A stretch of 33,217 nt of DNA. It comes from 40CM-4-68-19 sp036513415. Lineage in GTDB: Bacteria; Myxococcota; Myxococcia; Myxococcales; 40CM-4-68-19. The translations under genes were made by a program, and so were the position numbers. The notes below the pieces were generated by a model that saw nothing but the letters and a program-made list of their open reading frames with translations, searched no databases and was not told the DNA's origin. The DNA lies in the NCBI GenBank assembly GCA_036513415.1, contig DATBZA010000183.1, positions 1-33,217 on the forward strand, in the 5' to 3' direction. Positions 25,059-32,408 of this stretch are shown here, piece by piece (position 1 is the stretch's first letter; each line of letters starts with the position of its first letter).

Positions 25059-26901
25059 CTCCACGGCGCAGGAGCGCCTCGACCTGCTCCAGACGGAACG
25101 GCTTGTCCAGCCGCTGGTCGGGCACCTGCTCGAGGAACTTCCGCGCGCGCTCCGTCACCGCGCCGCCGGTCATGAAGACGAAGCGCCCGCGCAGTGCCGG
25201 GCGCTCGCGGCTCACCTGCTCGAACACGTCCATTCCGGTCAAGTCCGGCATCATCAGGTCGCAGAGGATGAGGTCGAAGCCGTCGTCCGCGAGCAGCATC
25301 CGGACCGCCTCGCTCCCGCTGCGCACGGAGGCCACGTCGGCTTCCTGCCGCAAGCCGACCGAGAGCGTCACTCCCAGGTGCGCTTCGTCGTCGATCAAGA
25401 GGACGCGGGGACGCCGGCCAGGCTCCGAGGGCACCAGCTGAGGCCGCGGCGCGTCCTCCACGTCCGGCGCGCCCTGGACCGGAAGCGTGACGCGAAAGGT
25501 GGTTCCGCGTCCGGGGTTGCTCAGCGCCTCGATGTCTCCACCGAGTGCGGAGACGATGCCGTGAACGATGGAGAGGCCAAGTCCGGTTCCCACGCCCACT
25601 GGCTTGTCGGTCCAGAACGGCTCGAAGATCCGGTCCATCTTCCAAGGCTCGATCCCTACGCCGGTGTCCTCCACTTCGACGATCGCCTCGCCTGAAGGAC
25701 CTTGCCGCGTGCGCACGACGATGCGGTTGTCCGACGCCGCGCCCTCGGGGATCGCCTGCGCGGCATTCACCAGGAGATTCAGGAACACCTGCCCGAGCCG
25801 GCTGTCGTCCGCGTACACCGGAGGGAGCGGCTGGTAATCGCGCACGAGCTGCGCCCGCGGACGGATGTGGCTCATGGCCACGTTGATGGTGGAGTCGAGC
25901 ACCTTCTCCACGTCCACGGCGCGGGTCCGGTCCTCGTCCGCGCGGGAGAACGTGCGCAGGTCGCGGACGATGGACCGGACGCGCTCCGCCCCATCCAGGG
26001 CGTCGGTGCACCAGGTGCGCACGCGCTCCCACTCCTCCGCCGAGGGCGCCTGCCCGCGCGAGCGGAGGTGCTGCAGCTCGCGCTCGATCAGCTCCAGGCC
26101 CAGCGTCACGTACACCAGGGGGTTGTTGATCTCGTGGGCCACTCCAGCCGCCAGCGTGCCGATGGAGGCCATCCGGTCCGCCCGCGCCAGCCCCGCCTCG
26201 ATCCGCTTGCGATCGCTGACGTCCTCGATGATGCCGATGCCTCCCAGGATCCCGGCGGGCCCGTGGATGGGAGCGAGCAGCGCCTGGATCTGCGTGGTCT
26301 TGCGGCCGGTCTGCGATTTGTACGCCCCTTCGTAGCGGGACGGCTTTCCCTCCAAAGTCCTCCGGGTCAGGTTGGCGATGGCCTCCCGGCTCGGGTCGCC
26401 CCGCAACGTGAGCATGTTCAGGCCGATCACCACCTCTTTCGGAGCGCCCAGGATCTCGAGCATCGCGTGATTGCAGTCGGTCACCACGCCATTGGCGTCC
26501 CAGTGCAGCAGGCCGACCGGCGCATTGTCGAACACCAGGCGATACCGCTCGTCCGCCGGTAGCCGTGGGTCCTCCCGCAGCTGCCGGATGGAGATCACCA
26601 ACAGCTCGCCCGCGCTGCCCAGCGACAGCTCGACGTCCATTTCCAGGCCGTCCTTGCGCGCGGCGTGCACGCGCTGGGGTCCGCGCGACTCCTCGGACAG
26701 GTTGCGGAAGAATCCGGGGTGCTGCCCGCGCAGGCGCTCCGCCAGCAGCACTTCCAGGAGCTGGCCGCGGAGCTCGCCGGCGGGCCACGCGAACAGCCGC
26801 TCGGCAGCCGCATTCACGTAGACGATGCGATCGGAAGCGTCCGCGCCCACTACCGGATCGGCGATGGCGTCGAGCAACGCGAGCGCGTCAAGCTGCTCCA
26901 T
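25045..26901 (-). CDS. Soluble hybrid histidine kinase (PAS-PAS-HisKA-HATPase-REC)
   Basis: This 618-residue protein has no membrane segment. It has two PAS domains (about 1-108 and 115-232), the phospho-acceptor H256 in GVAHEINNPLVYV, then the ATPase with NLLVNAAQAI (376-385), EDTGVGI and GTGLGLSIV. A C-terminal receiver domain (about 497-615) carries D548 in LILCDLMMPD and a conserved Lys in RLDKPF. It probably senses an internal signal through PAS and relays to an unidentified Hpt protein or regulator. The ATG at 26901 lies 8 bp after the amidotransferase stop, suggesting co-transcription. No Shine-Dalgarno is visible. The kinase core resembles that of the sensor kinase at 17910-20081. Confidence 0.93.
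   Translation of the reverse strand: MEQLDALALLDAIADPVVGADASDRIVYVNAAAERLFAWPAGELRGQLLEVLLAERLRGQHPGFFRNLSEESRGPQRVHAARKDGLEMDVELSLGSAGELLVISIRQLREDPRLPADERYRLVFDNAPVGLLHWDANGVVTDCNHAMLEILGAPKEVVIGLNMLTLRGDPSREAIANLTRRTLEGKPSRYEGAYKSQTGRKTTQIQALLAPIHGPAGILGGIGIIEDVSDRKRIEAGLARADRMASIGTLAAGVAHEINNPLVYVTLGLELIERELQHLRSRGQAPSAEEWERVRTWCTDALDGAERVRSIVRDLRTFSRADEDRTRAVDVEKVLDSTINVAMSHIRPRAQLVRDYQPLPPVYADDSRLGQVFLNLLVNAAQAIPEGAASDNRIVVRTRQGPSGEAIVEVEDTGVGIEPWKMDRIFEPFWTDKPVGVGTGLGLSIVHGIVSALGGDIEALSNPGRGTTFRVTLPVQGAPDVEDAPRPQLVPSEPGRRPRVLLIDDEAHLGVTLSVGLRQEADVASVRSGSEAVRMLLADDGFDLILCDLMMPDLTGMDVFEQVSRERPALRGRFVFMTGGAVTERARKFLEQVPDQRLDKPFRLEQVEALLRRGATPS
25051..25079. terminator. Imperfect inverted repeat at the sucA / hybrid kinase convergence
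   Basis: AGGCG (25051-25055) and CTCC (25059-25062) can pair with GGAG (25071-25074) and CGCCT (25075-25079), leaving the sucA stop TAG as a 3-nt bulge and an 8-nt loop. It is a plausible but untested terminator for sucA. Confidence 0.35.
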
Positions 26902-26909
26902 GGCCGGTT

Positions 26910-27575
26910 TCAAAGGAGGGCCGCCCAGCGCGCGAATACGGCGCGCGCGATCTCGCGGAGACGAGGCAGCTCCCGCTCCCCCTCCGCGCGCAGGTGCGCG
27001 GGGTCCACTCCTGCCTCGAGCAGCTCCGCCTCGCCGGACATCATCGAGCCGAGCACCTCCTCGTCCACCTCCAGGTGGAATTGCAGTCCCCAGGCGCGCG
27101 AGCCGCAGCGAAACGCCTGCAGCGGGGTGAGCGTGCTGGAAGCGAGCGGGACCGCGCCGCGCGGGAGCGTGAAGGTGTCGCCGTGCCAATGGAAGGCGAC
27201 GAAATTCCCGGGAGCCCCCGAGAACAACTCGTCGTCGCGCGCCTGCGCCGTCAGCCGGACGCGGTAGAACCCGATCTCCTTGCTCTCCGCCTTCGCCACC
27301 TCCCCGCCCGCGGCGGCCGCGAGGAGTTGGCTGCCGAGGCAGATCCCCAGCACCGGCCGTTCCTTCTCCAGGCACCAGCGCAAGAGGCGGATCTCGTCCG
27401 TCAGGTGCGGCAGCCGGTCCTGTTCGTACACGCCCATGCCGCCGCCCAGCACCACCAGGGCATCCGCCTCGCCCGGGACGGGATCGCCGGCAAAGGTGCG
27501 GACCAGGCGGGCGTCGCGCAGCAAGGGGGCAAGCGTGCCCGGCCCTTCGCCGGGCTCATGCTGGATGACGATCAT
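26910..27575 (-). CDS. Class I glutamine amidotransferase (GuaA-N-like), stand-alone
   Basis: This 221-residue protein is one class I glutaminase domain with its triad: nucleophile C79 in LGICLGSQL, then H167 and E169 in LQFHLEV. The motif DALVVLGGGMGVYEQD and the final region fit the 'GMP synthase-like amidotransferase' group, whose members act alone, sometimes as gamma-glutamyl hydrolases or transferases. It is not GMP synthase, because the synthetase domain is absent. The substrate is unknown. The ATG at 27575 is preceded by TATATG 7 nt upstream and no Shine-Dalgarno, so the mRNA may be leaderless. It is followed after 8 bp by the hybrid kinase gene. Confidence 0.9.
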   Translation of the reverse strand: MIVIQHEPGEGPGTLAPLLRDARLVRTFAGDPVPGEADALVVLGGGMGVYEQDRLPHLTDEIRLLRWCLEKERPVLGICLGSQLLAAAAGGEVAKAESKEIGFYRVRLTAQARDDELFSGAPGNFVAFHWHGDTFTLPRGAVPLASSTLTPLQAFRCGSRAWGLQFHLEVDEEVLGSMMSGEAELLEAGVDPAHLRAEGERELPRLREIARAVFARWAALL

Positions 27576-27582
27576 GCGTCTT

Positions 27583-27590
27583 CATATACA
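27583..27590. promoter_or_regulatory. Shared AT-rich -10 island between amidotransferase and aminopeptidase genes
   Basis: On the minus strand TATATG (27588-27583) lies 7 nt before the amidotransferase ATG. On the plus strand TATACA (27585-27590) lies about 70 nt before the aminopeptidase GTG. It is the only AT-rich island in the 86-bp divergent spacer. Confidence 0.4.
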
Positions 27591-27649
27591 TCGCCTCCTT
27601 TCCCAGTGACGGACGCGCGCGCCTTGGGTAGAAGGTCCCGCTTCCCGAT

Positions 27650-27655
27650 GGAGGT
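27650..27655 (+). promoter_or_regulatory. Ribosome binding site fixing the aminopeptidase GTG start
   Basis: GGAGGT lies 6 nt before the GTG at 27662. The nearby ATG at 27648 is out of frame, so this strong Shine-Dalgarno decides the start. Confidence 0.8.
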
Positions 27656-27661
27656 CTTCAC

Positions 27662-30190
27662 GTGGCCCTCGGCAAGAACTTCCGCCTCCCGACCGACTGC
27701 AAGCCTGTTCGCTACAGCGCGCACCTGGCGCCCGACCTCGAGAAGAGCGCCTTCGAGGGCAGGATGGAGCTGGAGGTGCGCCTCGACGCTCCCCGCCGCG
27801 AGATCCATCTGCACGCGGTCGGCCTCGAGGTGTCTCGCGCCCGCGCCCGCGTCCAGGATCGCAGTCTCAAGGCGACCCTGAGCGCGGACGCCGAGAGCGA
27901 GACGCTCACGCTCCGCTTCGACGAGGAGCTTCCGCGCGGCAACGCGATCCTCGACCTGGCCTGGAGCGGGAAGTTCAGCCCCGGCCTGCGCGGGCTCTAC
28001 CGCGCCGGCCCGCTCGCCGTGACGCAGTTCGAGGCCGCCGATGCGCGAAGGGTCTTTCCTTGCTTCGACGAGCCCGCTTTCAAGGCCCGCTGGAAACTGC
28101 AGCTGGTCGGGCTTCCCGACCGGGTGACCGCCCTCTCCAACGGGCAGATCGTCAAGGACCAGAAGGAGCCGGACGGCGGGCGCACGGTGCAGTTCTCGGA
28201 GACGCCCCCGCTGAGCAGCTACTTGATCGCGGTCTGCTTCGGCGACCTCGCCTCCAGCCCCGAGCAGAAGGCGCGAGCGTACCCGGTGCGCACCTGGGCG
28301 GTGCCGTCCAAGCAGGCGCTGACGGCGTTCGGACAGGAAGTGGCGCTCTCGGTGCTCCCGATGCTCGAGGACTATTTCGGCCAGCCATACGCGTACCGCA
28401 AGGTGGACCAGATCGGCGTGCCCGACTTCGAGGCGGGCGCGATGGAGAACGCAGCCTGCATCACGTACCGCGAGGTGGCGCTGCTGCTCGATCCGAAGAC
28501 GGCGCCGCTGAACGTCCAGAAGCGCGTGGCCGAGGTGATCACGCACGAGCTGTCGCACCAGTGGTTCGGCAACCTGGTCACCATGGTCTGGTGGGACGAC
28601 CTCTGGCTCAACGAGGCCTTCGCCACCTGGATGGCCTACAAGATCGTCGACCAGTGGCGGCCGCAATGGCGCGTCTGGATGGACTTCGAGGTGGGCAAGG
28701 GCGCCGCCCTGCACCTGGACGCGCTCAAGTCCAGCCATCCGATCCGGGCGGAGATCCACAATGCCGAGGAGGCGGGCGAAAGCTTCGACGCCATCACCTA
28801 TGAGAAGGGCGGAGCGATCCTCCGCATGATCGAGGGCTACCTGGGAGAGGAGAAGTTCCGCGAAGGCATCCGGCTCTACATGCGCCGGCACCGCGAAGCC
28901 AATGCCACGGCCGACGACCTCTGGGGAGCGCTGGCGGAGGCCTCGGGACAGCCCATCGTCGAGCTGGCCGACGGCTGGATCCGGCAGACCGGCTATCCTC
29001 TGGTCACTCTCTCCGAGCAAGGCGGCAAGATCCGCCTGACGCAGCGGCGTTTCTTCTCCGATCCGGAGGCGGCCCCCGAGCCCACTCGCTGGTTGGTCCC
29101 GGTGGTCCTGCGCATCGACGGCCGCGAGCGGCGGGTGTTGCTCCGGGGGGCCGAGGAAACCTTCGATCCCGGGGCGGCGTTCGGTTGGGTCCTGGGCAAC
29201 GCCGGGGCGCGGGGCTTCTACCGCACCGCCTACGATCCGGAGCTCCTGCGCCGGCTCACCCGGGCGCTCCCCGAGCTGCGGCCGGAAGAGAGGATGGCGT
29301 TGGTCTCCGACCAGTGGGCCCTGGTGCGCGCGAACGCCACCAGGCTCGACGGCTTCCTCCAGCTCCTCGAGGCTCTCGAGAGCGAGGGAGACCACGCCGT
29401 GCTGGACGAGGTGGTCGGCCGCCTCGCCTGGCTCGAGCACCGCGCGGTCGCCGAACCGGATCGGCCGGCGTTCCAATCCTGGGTCCGACGCCTGTTCTCC
29501 GCCGCGGCCGCGGAGCTCGGTTGGGATCCCGGCCCCGGCGAGGACGACGAGAGGCGGCTGCGGCGGTCGGCGGTGCTGCGCGCGCTGGCGCTGGTCGCCC
29601 GCGACCCGGCGGCGGTCAACAGCGCGATGGAGCGCTACCAGCGGCATGTGAAGAAGCAGCCGCACGCGGTCGATCCCAACCTCCTCGACATGGTGGTGGC
29701 GGCGGCGGCCCGCGCCGCGGACGCGCAGCGGTTCGAGGAGTTGCAGGAGCTCGCGCGCAACGAGCTGGATCCGGCCGCCAAGCGCCGCTTCCTCCATGCG
29801 CTCGCGATGGTCGAGAACCCGGCCCTGGTGCAGCGCGCGGTGGACCTCGCCCTGGACCCCTTCGTGCCGATGCAGGACTTCGCCAGCTACCTGGGGACGC
29901 TGCTCGCCAACCGGGCCACGCGGGAGGCGGCATGGCGCCTGATCAAGACGAAGTGGGACGAGGTGCGCAGGAAAGGCGACTCGCCGATGATCCTGCGGCG
30001 CCTGGTGGAGGCGCTCGGGAACCTGCCGGAGCGAAGGCACCTCGAGGAGGTGGAGAAGTTCCTGGCGCAGCAGGAGCTGGCTCCGGCCAGGCAGGCGGTG
30101 GCGCAGACCCTGGAGCGGATGCGAGCGGACGTGGCGCTGCGCGAACGGCTGCAGCCGGAGCTCTCGGGATACCTGAAGGCCAGGAGTTGA
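27662..30190 (+). CDS. M1-family zinc aminopeptidase
   Basis: This 842-residue metallopeptidase removes N-terminal residues from peptides. It has the N-terminal beta-saddle domain (FRLPTDCKPVRYSAHLAPDL onward), FPCFDEPAFKA (132-142) and the substrate-binding GAMEN at 259-263. The zinc site H295-E-L-S-H299 with E318 follows (HEXXH-X18-E, in WLNEAFATW). A C-terminal ERAP1/APN-type helical domain fills the rest. There is no signal peptide, so it is probably cytoplasmic. The length fits the puromycin-sensitive/PepN-like branch. A strong GGAGGT precedes the GTG start. It is transcribed alone; its last bases abut a decayed spore-coat-U fragment on the other strand. Confidence 0.95.
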   Translation: MALGKNFRLPTDCKPVRYSAHLAPDLEKSAFEGRMELEVRLDAPRREIHLHAVGLEVSRARARVQDRSLKATLSADAESETLTLRFDEELPRGNAILDLAWSGKFSPGLRGLYRAGPLAVTQFEAADARRVFPCFDEPAFKARWKLQLVGLPDRVTALSNGQIVKDQKEPDGGRTVQFSETPPLSSYLIAVCFGDLASSPEQKARAYPVRTWAVPSKQALTAFGQEVALSVLPMLEDYFGQPYAYRKVDQIGVPDFEAGAMENAACITYREVALLLDPKTAPLNVQKRVAEVITHELSHQWFGNLVTMVWWDDLWLNEAFATWMAYKIVDQWRPQWRVWMDFEVGKGAALHLDALKSSHPIRAEIHNAEEAGESFDAITYEKGGAILRMIEGYLGEEKFREGIRLYMRRHREANATADDLWGALAEASGQPIVELADGWIRQTGYPLVTLSEQGGKIRLTQRRFFSDPEAAPEPTRWLVPVVLRIDGRERRVLLRGAEETFDPGAAFGWVLGNAGARGFYRTAYDPELLRRLTRALPELRPEERMALVSDQWALVRANATRLDGFLQLLEALESEGDHAVLDEVVGRLAWLEHRAVAEPDRPAFQSWVRRLFSAAAAELGWDPGPGEDDERRLRRSAVLRALALVARDPAAVNSAMERYQRHVKKQPHAVDPNLLDMVVAAAARAADAQRFEELQELARNELDPAAKRRFLHALAMVENPALVQRAVDLALDPFVPMQDFASYLGTLLANRATREAAWRLIKTKWDEVRRKGDSPMILRRLVEALGNLPERRHLEEVEKFLAQQELAPARQAVAQTLERMRADVALRERLQPELSGYLKARS

Positions 30191-30377
30191 ACGCGGCGAA
30201 GGCGGGACCGGCGTCGATGGTCACGGTGGGGAGCGCCGGCGGTGGACAGCTGTAGGAGATCGTCCCGACGGAGTCGGCGGGTGCGGCGTTGTAGACGTCG
30301 AGGTTCGCGAGCGCGAGTGCGCTGATGTGATGGCAGCTCGGCCCCGCCGGCGTTCCGGATCCACAAAAAATTTGCAA
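30186..30377 (-). pseudogene. Remnant of a spore-coat-U (SCPU) domain gene, opposite strand
   Basis: The minus strand encodes a segment with the N-terminal half of an SCPU domain. A cysteine (PSC, codon at 30335) is followed by LALANLDVYNAAPADSVG, then TISYSCPPPALPTVTIDAG and FAAFN. This parallels the intact neighbour at 31104 (CSVLVAGDLDFGSYDP, then LAVACTRG and TISLNAGPNF). The second half (Y-x-L, wGdGt, G-x-Y-x-D-x-x-x-x-T) is missing: resemblance stops exactly at the aminopeptidase stop codon (30188-30190), beyond which the frame is only antisense of that gene. Upstream in frame there is a stop near 30435 and no recognisable signal peptide. I read it as a truncated, inverted third pilin copy. 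The short length leaves some doubt. Confidence 0.55.
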
Positions 30378-30536
30378 TTGCGTATGTGCGGCGGGAGCGA
30401 TGTGTGCAAAACGTCCACGGGACCTTGCAAGGCGTCATTTATCTCTACGTTCCCGCTGTAATTTTCGATAGTCTATTGCTTGACTCTTCGAGGGCACGGC
30501 CAGTAATCTAGCTACCGAAGCCAGCCGGAGAGCCCC
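30191..30536. other. 346-bp region upstream of the chaperone-usher operon
   Basis: No plus-strand gene is present. The first about 190 bp hold the minus-strand SCPU remnant. The rest (about 30361-30536) is notably AT-richer than anything around it and contains the candidate promoter at 30480-30509 and the ribosome binding site of the first pilin gene. The AT-rich part may hold operator sites that I cannot recognise. Confidence 0.6.
30480..30509 (+). promoter_or_regulatory. Candidate sigma-70-type promoter of the chaperone-usher operon
   Basis: TTGACT (30480-30485) and TAATCT (30504-30509) are separated by 18 nt, in an AT-rich stretch just upstream of the first pilin gene. The expected transcript start would leave a leader of about 20 nt carrying GGAG. 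The match to the consensus is good for this GC-rich genome. Confidence 0.5.
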
Positions 30537-31076
30537 TTGAGAAGCAGCCGCAATAAATACCAACGCTGGACCTGCGCCTCGAGCCTGGCGATCCTGCTCG
30601 CGCTCGCCGCCCCGGTCCCCTTTGCCCTCGCAGCCACCGCCACCAGCTCCTTCACGGTGACCGGGAACGTGGTCGCGAACTGCAGCATCAACACCGTCGG
30701 GCCGACCATCGCTTACGACCCCGTGGTCGCGAACACGAGCGCCAACGCCACCGGCACCGGCACGGTGACGATCGCGTGCACCAAGGGCTCGGCTCCGAAC
30801 ATCGGGCTCAACGCCGGCAACAACTCCGCCGCGGCAGGCGGCCTGACTCCGGTGGCGCCGCGCGCGATGCGCCTGGCCGCCACGGCCAACTATCTCGGCT
30901 ACGACATCTACTGGCCGGGCACCACCACCTCGTGGACGACGGCCAACCCGTACATCCCCTCTGCTCCGACGAGCAAGGCGGCCCGCACCTTCAACATGGA
31001 CACGGTCGTCTTCGGTGGTCAGGACGTGACCGTCGGCACCTATACGGACACCGTCACCGCGACGGTGAACTTCTAA
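30537..31076 (+). CDS. Spore coat U domain protein (archaic pilin subunit), first copy
   Basis: This 179-residue secreted protein has a signal peptide (about 1-32, basic start, hydrophobic SLAILLALAAPVPFALA). One SCPU domain follows: SFTVTGNVVANCSINTVG, then GTGTVTIACTKG, GLNAGNN, YDIYWPGTTTSWTT, and the terminal strand VGTYTDTVTATVNF. SCPU proteins are pilin-like subunits of archaic chaperone-usher systems (Csu of Acinetobacter, Mcu of Myxococcus). The start is TTG at 30537: GGAG lies 6 nt upstream, it yields the signal peptide, and no ATG or GTG precedes the mature region in frame. It lacks the usual FG-x-Y near the first cysteine (here IAYDP). It is followed after 27 bp by the second copy. 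Confidence 0.88.
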   Translation: MRSSRNKYQRWTCASSLAILLALAAPVPFALAATATSSFTVTGNVVANCSINTVGPTIAYDPVVANTSANATGTGTVTIACTKGSAPNIGLNAGNNSAAAGGLTPVAPRAMRLAATANYLGYDIYWPGTTTSWTTANPYIPSAPTSKAARTFNMDTVVFGGQDVTVGTYTDTVTATVNF

Positions 31077-31103
31077 TGCACTTGACCCGAAGGGAGAACT
31101 CCG

Positions 31104-31655
31104 ATGTCCCGTAAGCTCCTCGCTGTACTCGCCCTCGCCGTCTTCGGCCTGGTGGCCAATCGTCAGGCGCTCGCTGGTAGCGCCTCGGTGCCCTTCCAGG
31201 CCAAGGCGCAGGTCAATCCGAACTGCTCCGTCTTGGTCGCTGGCGACCTCGACTTCGGCTCCTACGACCCGGTGGGCGCAAACGCGGCCGCCGCCAAGAC
31301 CGGGAGCACGTCGCTGGCGGTGGCCTGCACTCGCGGAGCCAACTCGACCATCTCGCTCAACGCAGGCCCGAACTTCGGCACCGGCCTCGCGGGCTTGCGC
31401 GCCATGATCACCGGCGCAGGCGGCGCCGGGAACACGCTGTCCTACTCGCTGTTCCAGCCCACCGCGCTCGGCGGCGCGGCCAGCAGCAGCGGGACGCCCT
31501 GGGGCGACGGCACCGTCGGCGGCAACGCCTTTACGGTTTCGGCGTCCACCGGCGTTGCCGCCCGGACCGTCCTGGTGTTCGGCTCCATCCCGGGCGGCCA
31601 GGACGTCTCGACGGGCGCCTACGTGGACAACGTGACCGCGACGGTCAACTTCTAG
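31104..31655 (+). CDS. Spore coat U domain protein (archaic pilin subunit), second copy
   Basis: This 183-residue secreted protein has a signal peptide (about 1-24, cleaved after QALAG or nearby) and a canonical SCPU domain. The landmarks are NCSVLVAGDLDFGSYDP, LAVACTRG, TISLNAGPNF, LSYSLFQPT, the signature WGDGTVGG, and the last strand STGAYVDNVTATVNF. The C-terminal strand is nearly identical to that of the first copy, suggesting tandem duplication. GGGAG precedes the ATG at 31104. The chaperone probably binds the incomplete fold, and donor-strand exchange assembles the subunits at the usher. Its stop overlaps the chaperone start by one base (TAGTG). Confidence 0.92.
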   Translation: MSRKLLAVLALAVFGLVANRQALAGSASVPFQAKAQVNPNCSVLVAGDLDFGSYDPVGANAAAAKTGSTSLAVACTRGANSTISLNAGPNFGTGLAGLRAMITGAGGAGNTLSYSLFQPTALGGAASSSGTPWGDGTVGGNAFTVSASTGVAARTVLVFGSIPGGQDVSTGAYVDNVTATVNF

Positions 31656-32407
31656 TGAACCGCGCTCTTCTCCTGCTCGCGCCCGGTCTGTTCTTGCTAG
31701 CAGCCGCGCGCGCGCAGGGGGCGGGACTCAACGTCTCGCCCGTCCAACTCTACCTCAAGGCCGACGAGAGCAAGGCCCTCTTGACGCTCCGGAACGAGGG
31801 AGAGGAAGCGGTCCGCTTCCAACTTCAAGTCAGCGCCTGGGCCGAGGACCCGAAGGAAGGCATGACGCTCGGTACCACAGGGGACATCGTGTTCTACCCC
31901 ACGCTGATCTCGCTCAAGCCCGGAGAGACCCACAAGGTTCGCATCGGCACCACCGTGCCCTTCGGGCTGCTCGAGCGAACGTACCGCCTGTTCGTCGAGG
32001 AGCTCCCGCCGGCGGAAAAGCCGGCGCAATCGCGCTCCGCCGTCCGCGTGCTCACCCGGATCGGAATCCCCATCTTCGTGCAGCCCACCAAGGTGCTCGA
32101 GTCCCAGGCGCTCTCGTCGGTGGCGCTCGCCTCGGGAGCGGCCGCGTTCGATCTGCAGAACGACGGCAACGTGCATCTCAGGGTGGAGACGGTCCGGCTG
32201 GAAGGATTCGCCCCGGACGGAGCGCGGCTCTTCGAGCGCGAGACGCCAGGCTGGTACGTCCTGGCGGGCGGACGCAAGCACTTCAAGGTCGAAGTCCCGC
32301 GCGACGCGTGCCCTCGGGTCCGCAGGCTGGTCGCCACGGTGAAGACGGACCGCGACCAGACGTTGGAGCAGGCGCTGGAGACGCCCGCAGGGGCGTGCGG
32401 GTCCTGA
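31655..32407 (+). CDS. Periplasmic pilus chaperone (PapD/FimC-like, archaic type)
   Basis: This 250-residue protein has a signal peptide (about 1-20, LLLLAPGLFLLAAARAQG). Two Ig-like domains follow. Domain 1 contains LNVSPVQLYLKADESKALLT and the G-strand/linker signature YRLFVEELPP, which in PapD-like chaperones precedes the hinge. Domain 2 starts about RIGIPIFVQPT. It escorts the spore-coat-U subunits to the usher and prevents aggregation. The GTG start at 31655 overlaps the preceding stop, which suggests translational coupling. Length and motifs are normal for the family. Confidence 0.93.
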   Translation: MNRALLLLAPGLFLLAAARAQGAGLNVSPVQLYLKADESKALLTLRNEGEEAVRFQLQVSAWAEDPKEGMTLGTTGDIVFYPTLISLKPGETHKVRIGTTVPFGLLERTYRLFVEELPPAEKPAQSRSAVRVLTRIGIPIFVQPTKVLESQALSSVALASGAAAFDLQNDGNVHLRVETVRLEGFAPDGARLFERETPGWYVLAGGRKHFKVEVPRDACPRVRRLVATVKTDRDQTLEQALETPAGACGS

Positions 32408-32408
32408 C

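Noticed and set aside
22602..25064. 820-residue open frame antisense to sucA
   Set aside because: It is a high-GC shadow: the translation is rich in Arg, Leu, His and Asp without any domain, while the plus strand encodes a complete SucA.
26910..27575. guaA (GMP synthase)
   Set aside because: Only the glutaminase domain is present; the ATP-pyrophosphatase and dimerisation domains are missing and the next gene is a kinase.
27572..30040. 822-residue open frame antisense to the aminopeptidase gene
   Set aside because: Shadow frame of the same type; the plus strand has GAMEN and HEXXH-X18-E motifs at the right spacing.
30221..30438. Small minus-strand frames starting near 30430-30438 as genes in their own right
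   Set aside because: They lie in frames other than the SCPU-like one, have no domain and no ribosome binding site, and run into antisense of the aminopeptidase gene.
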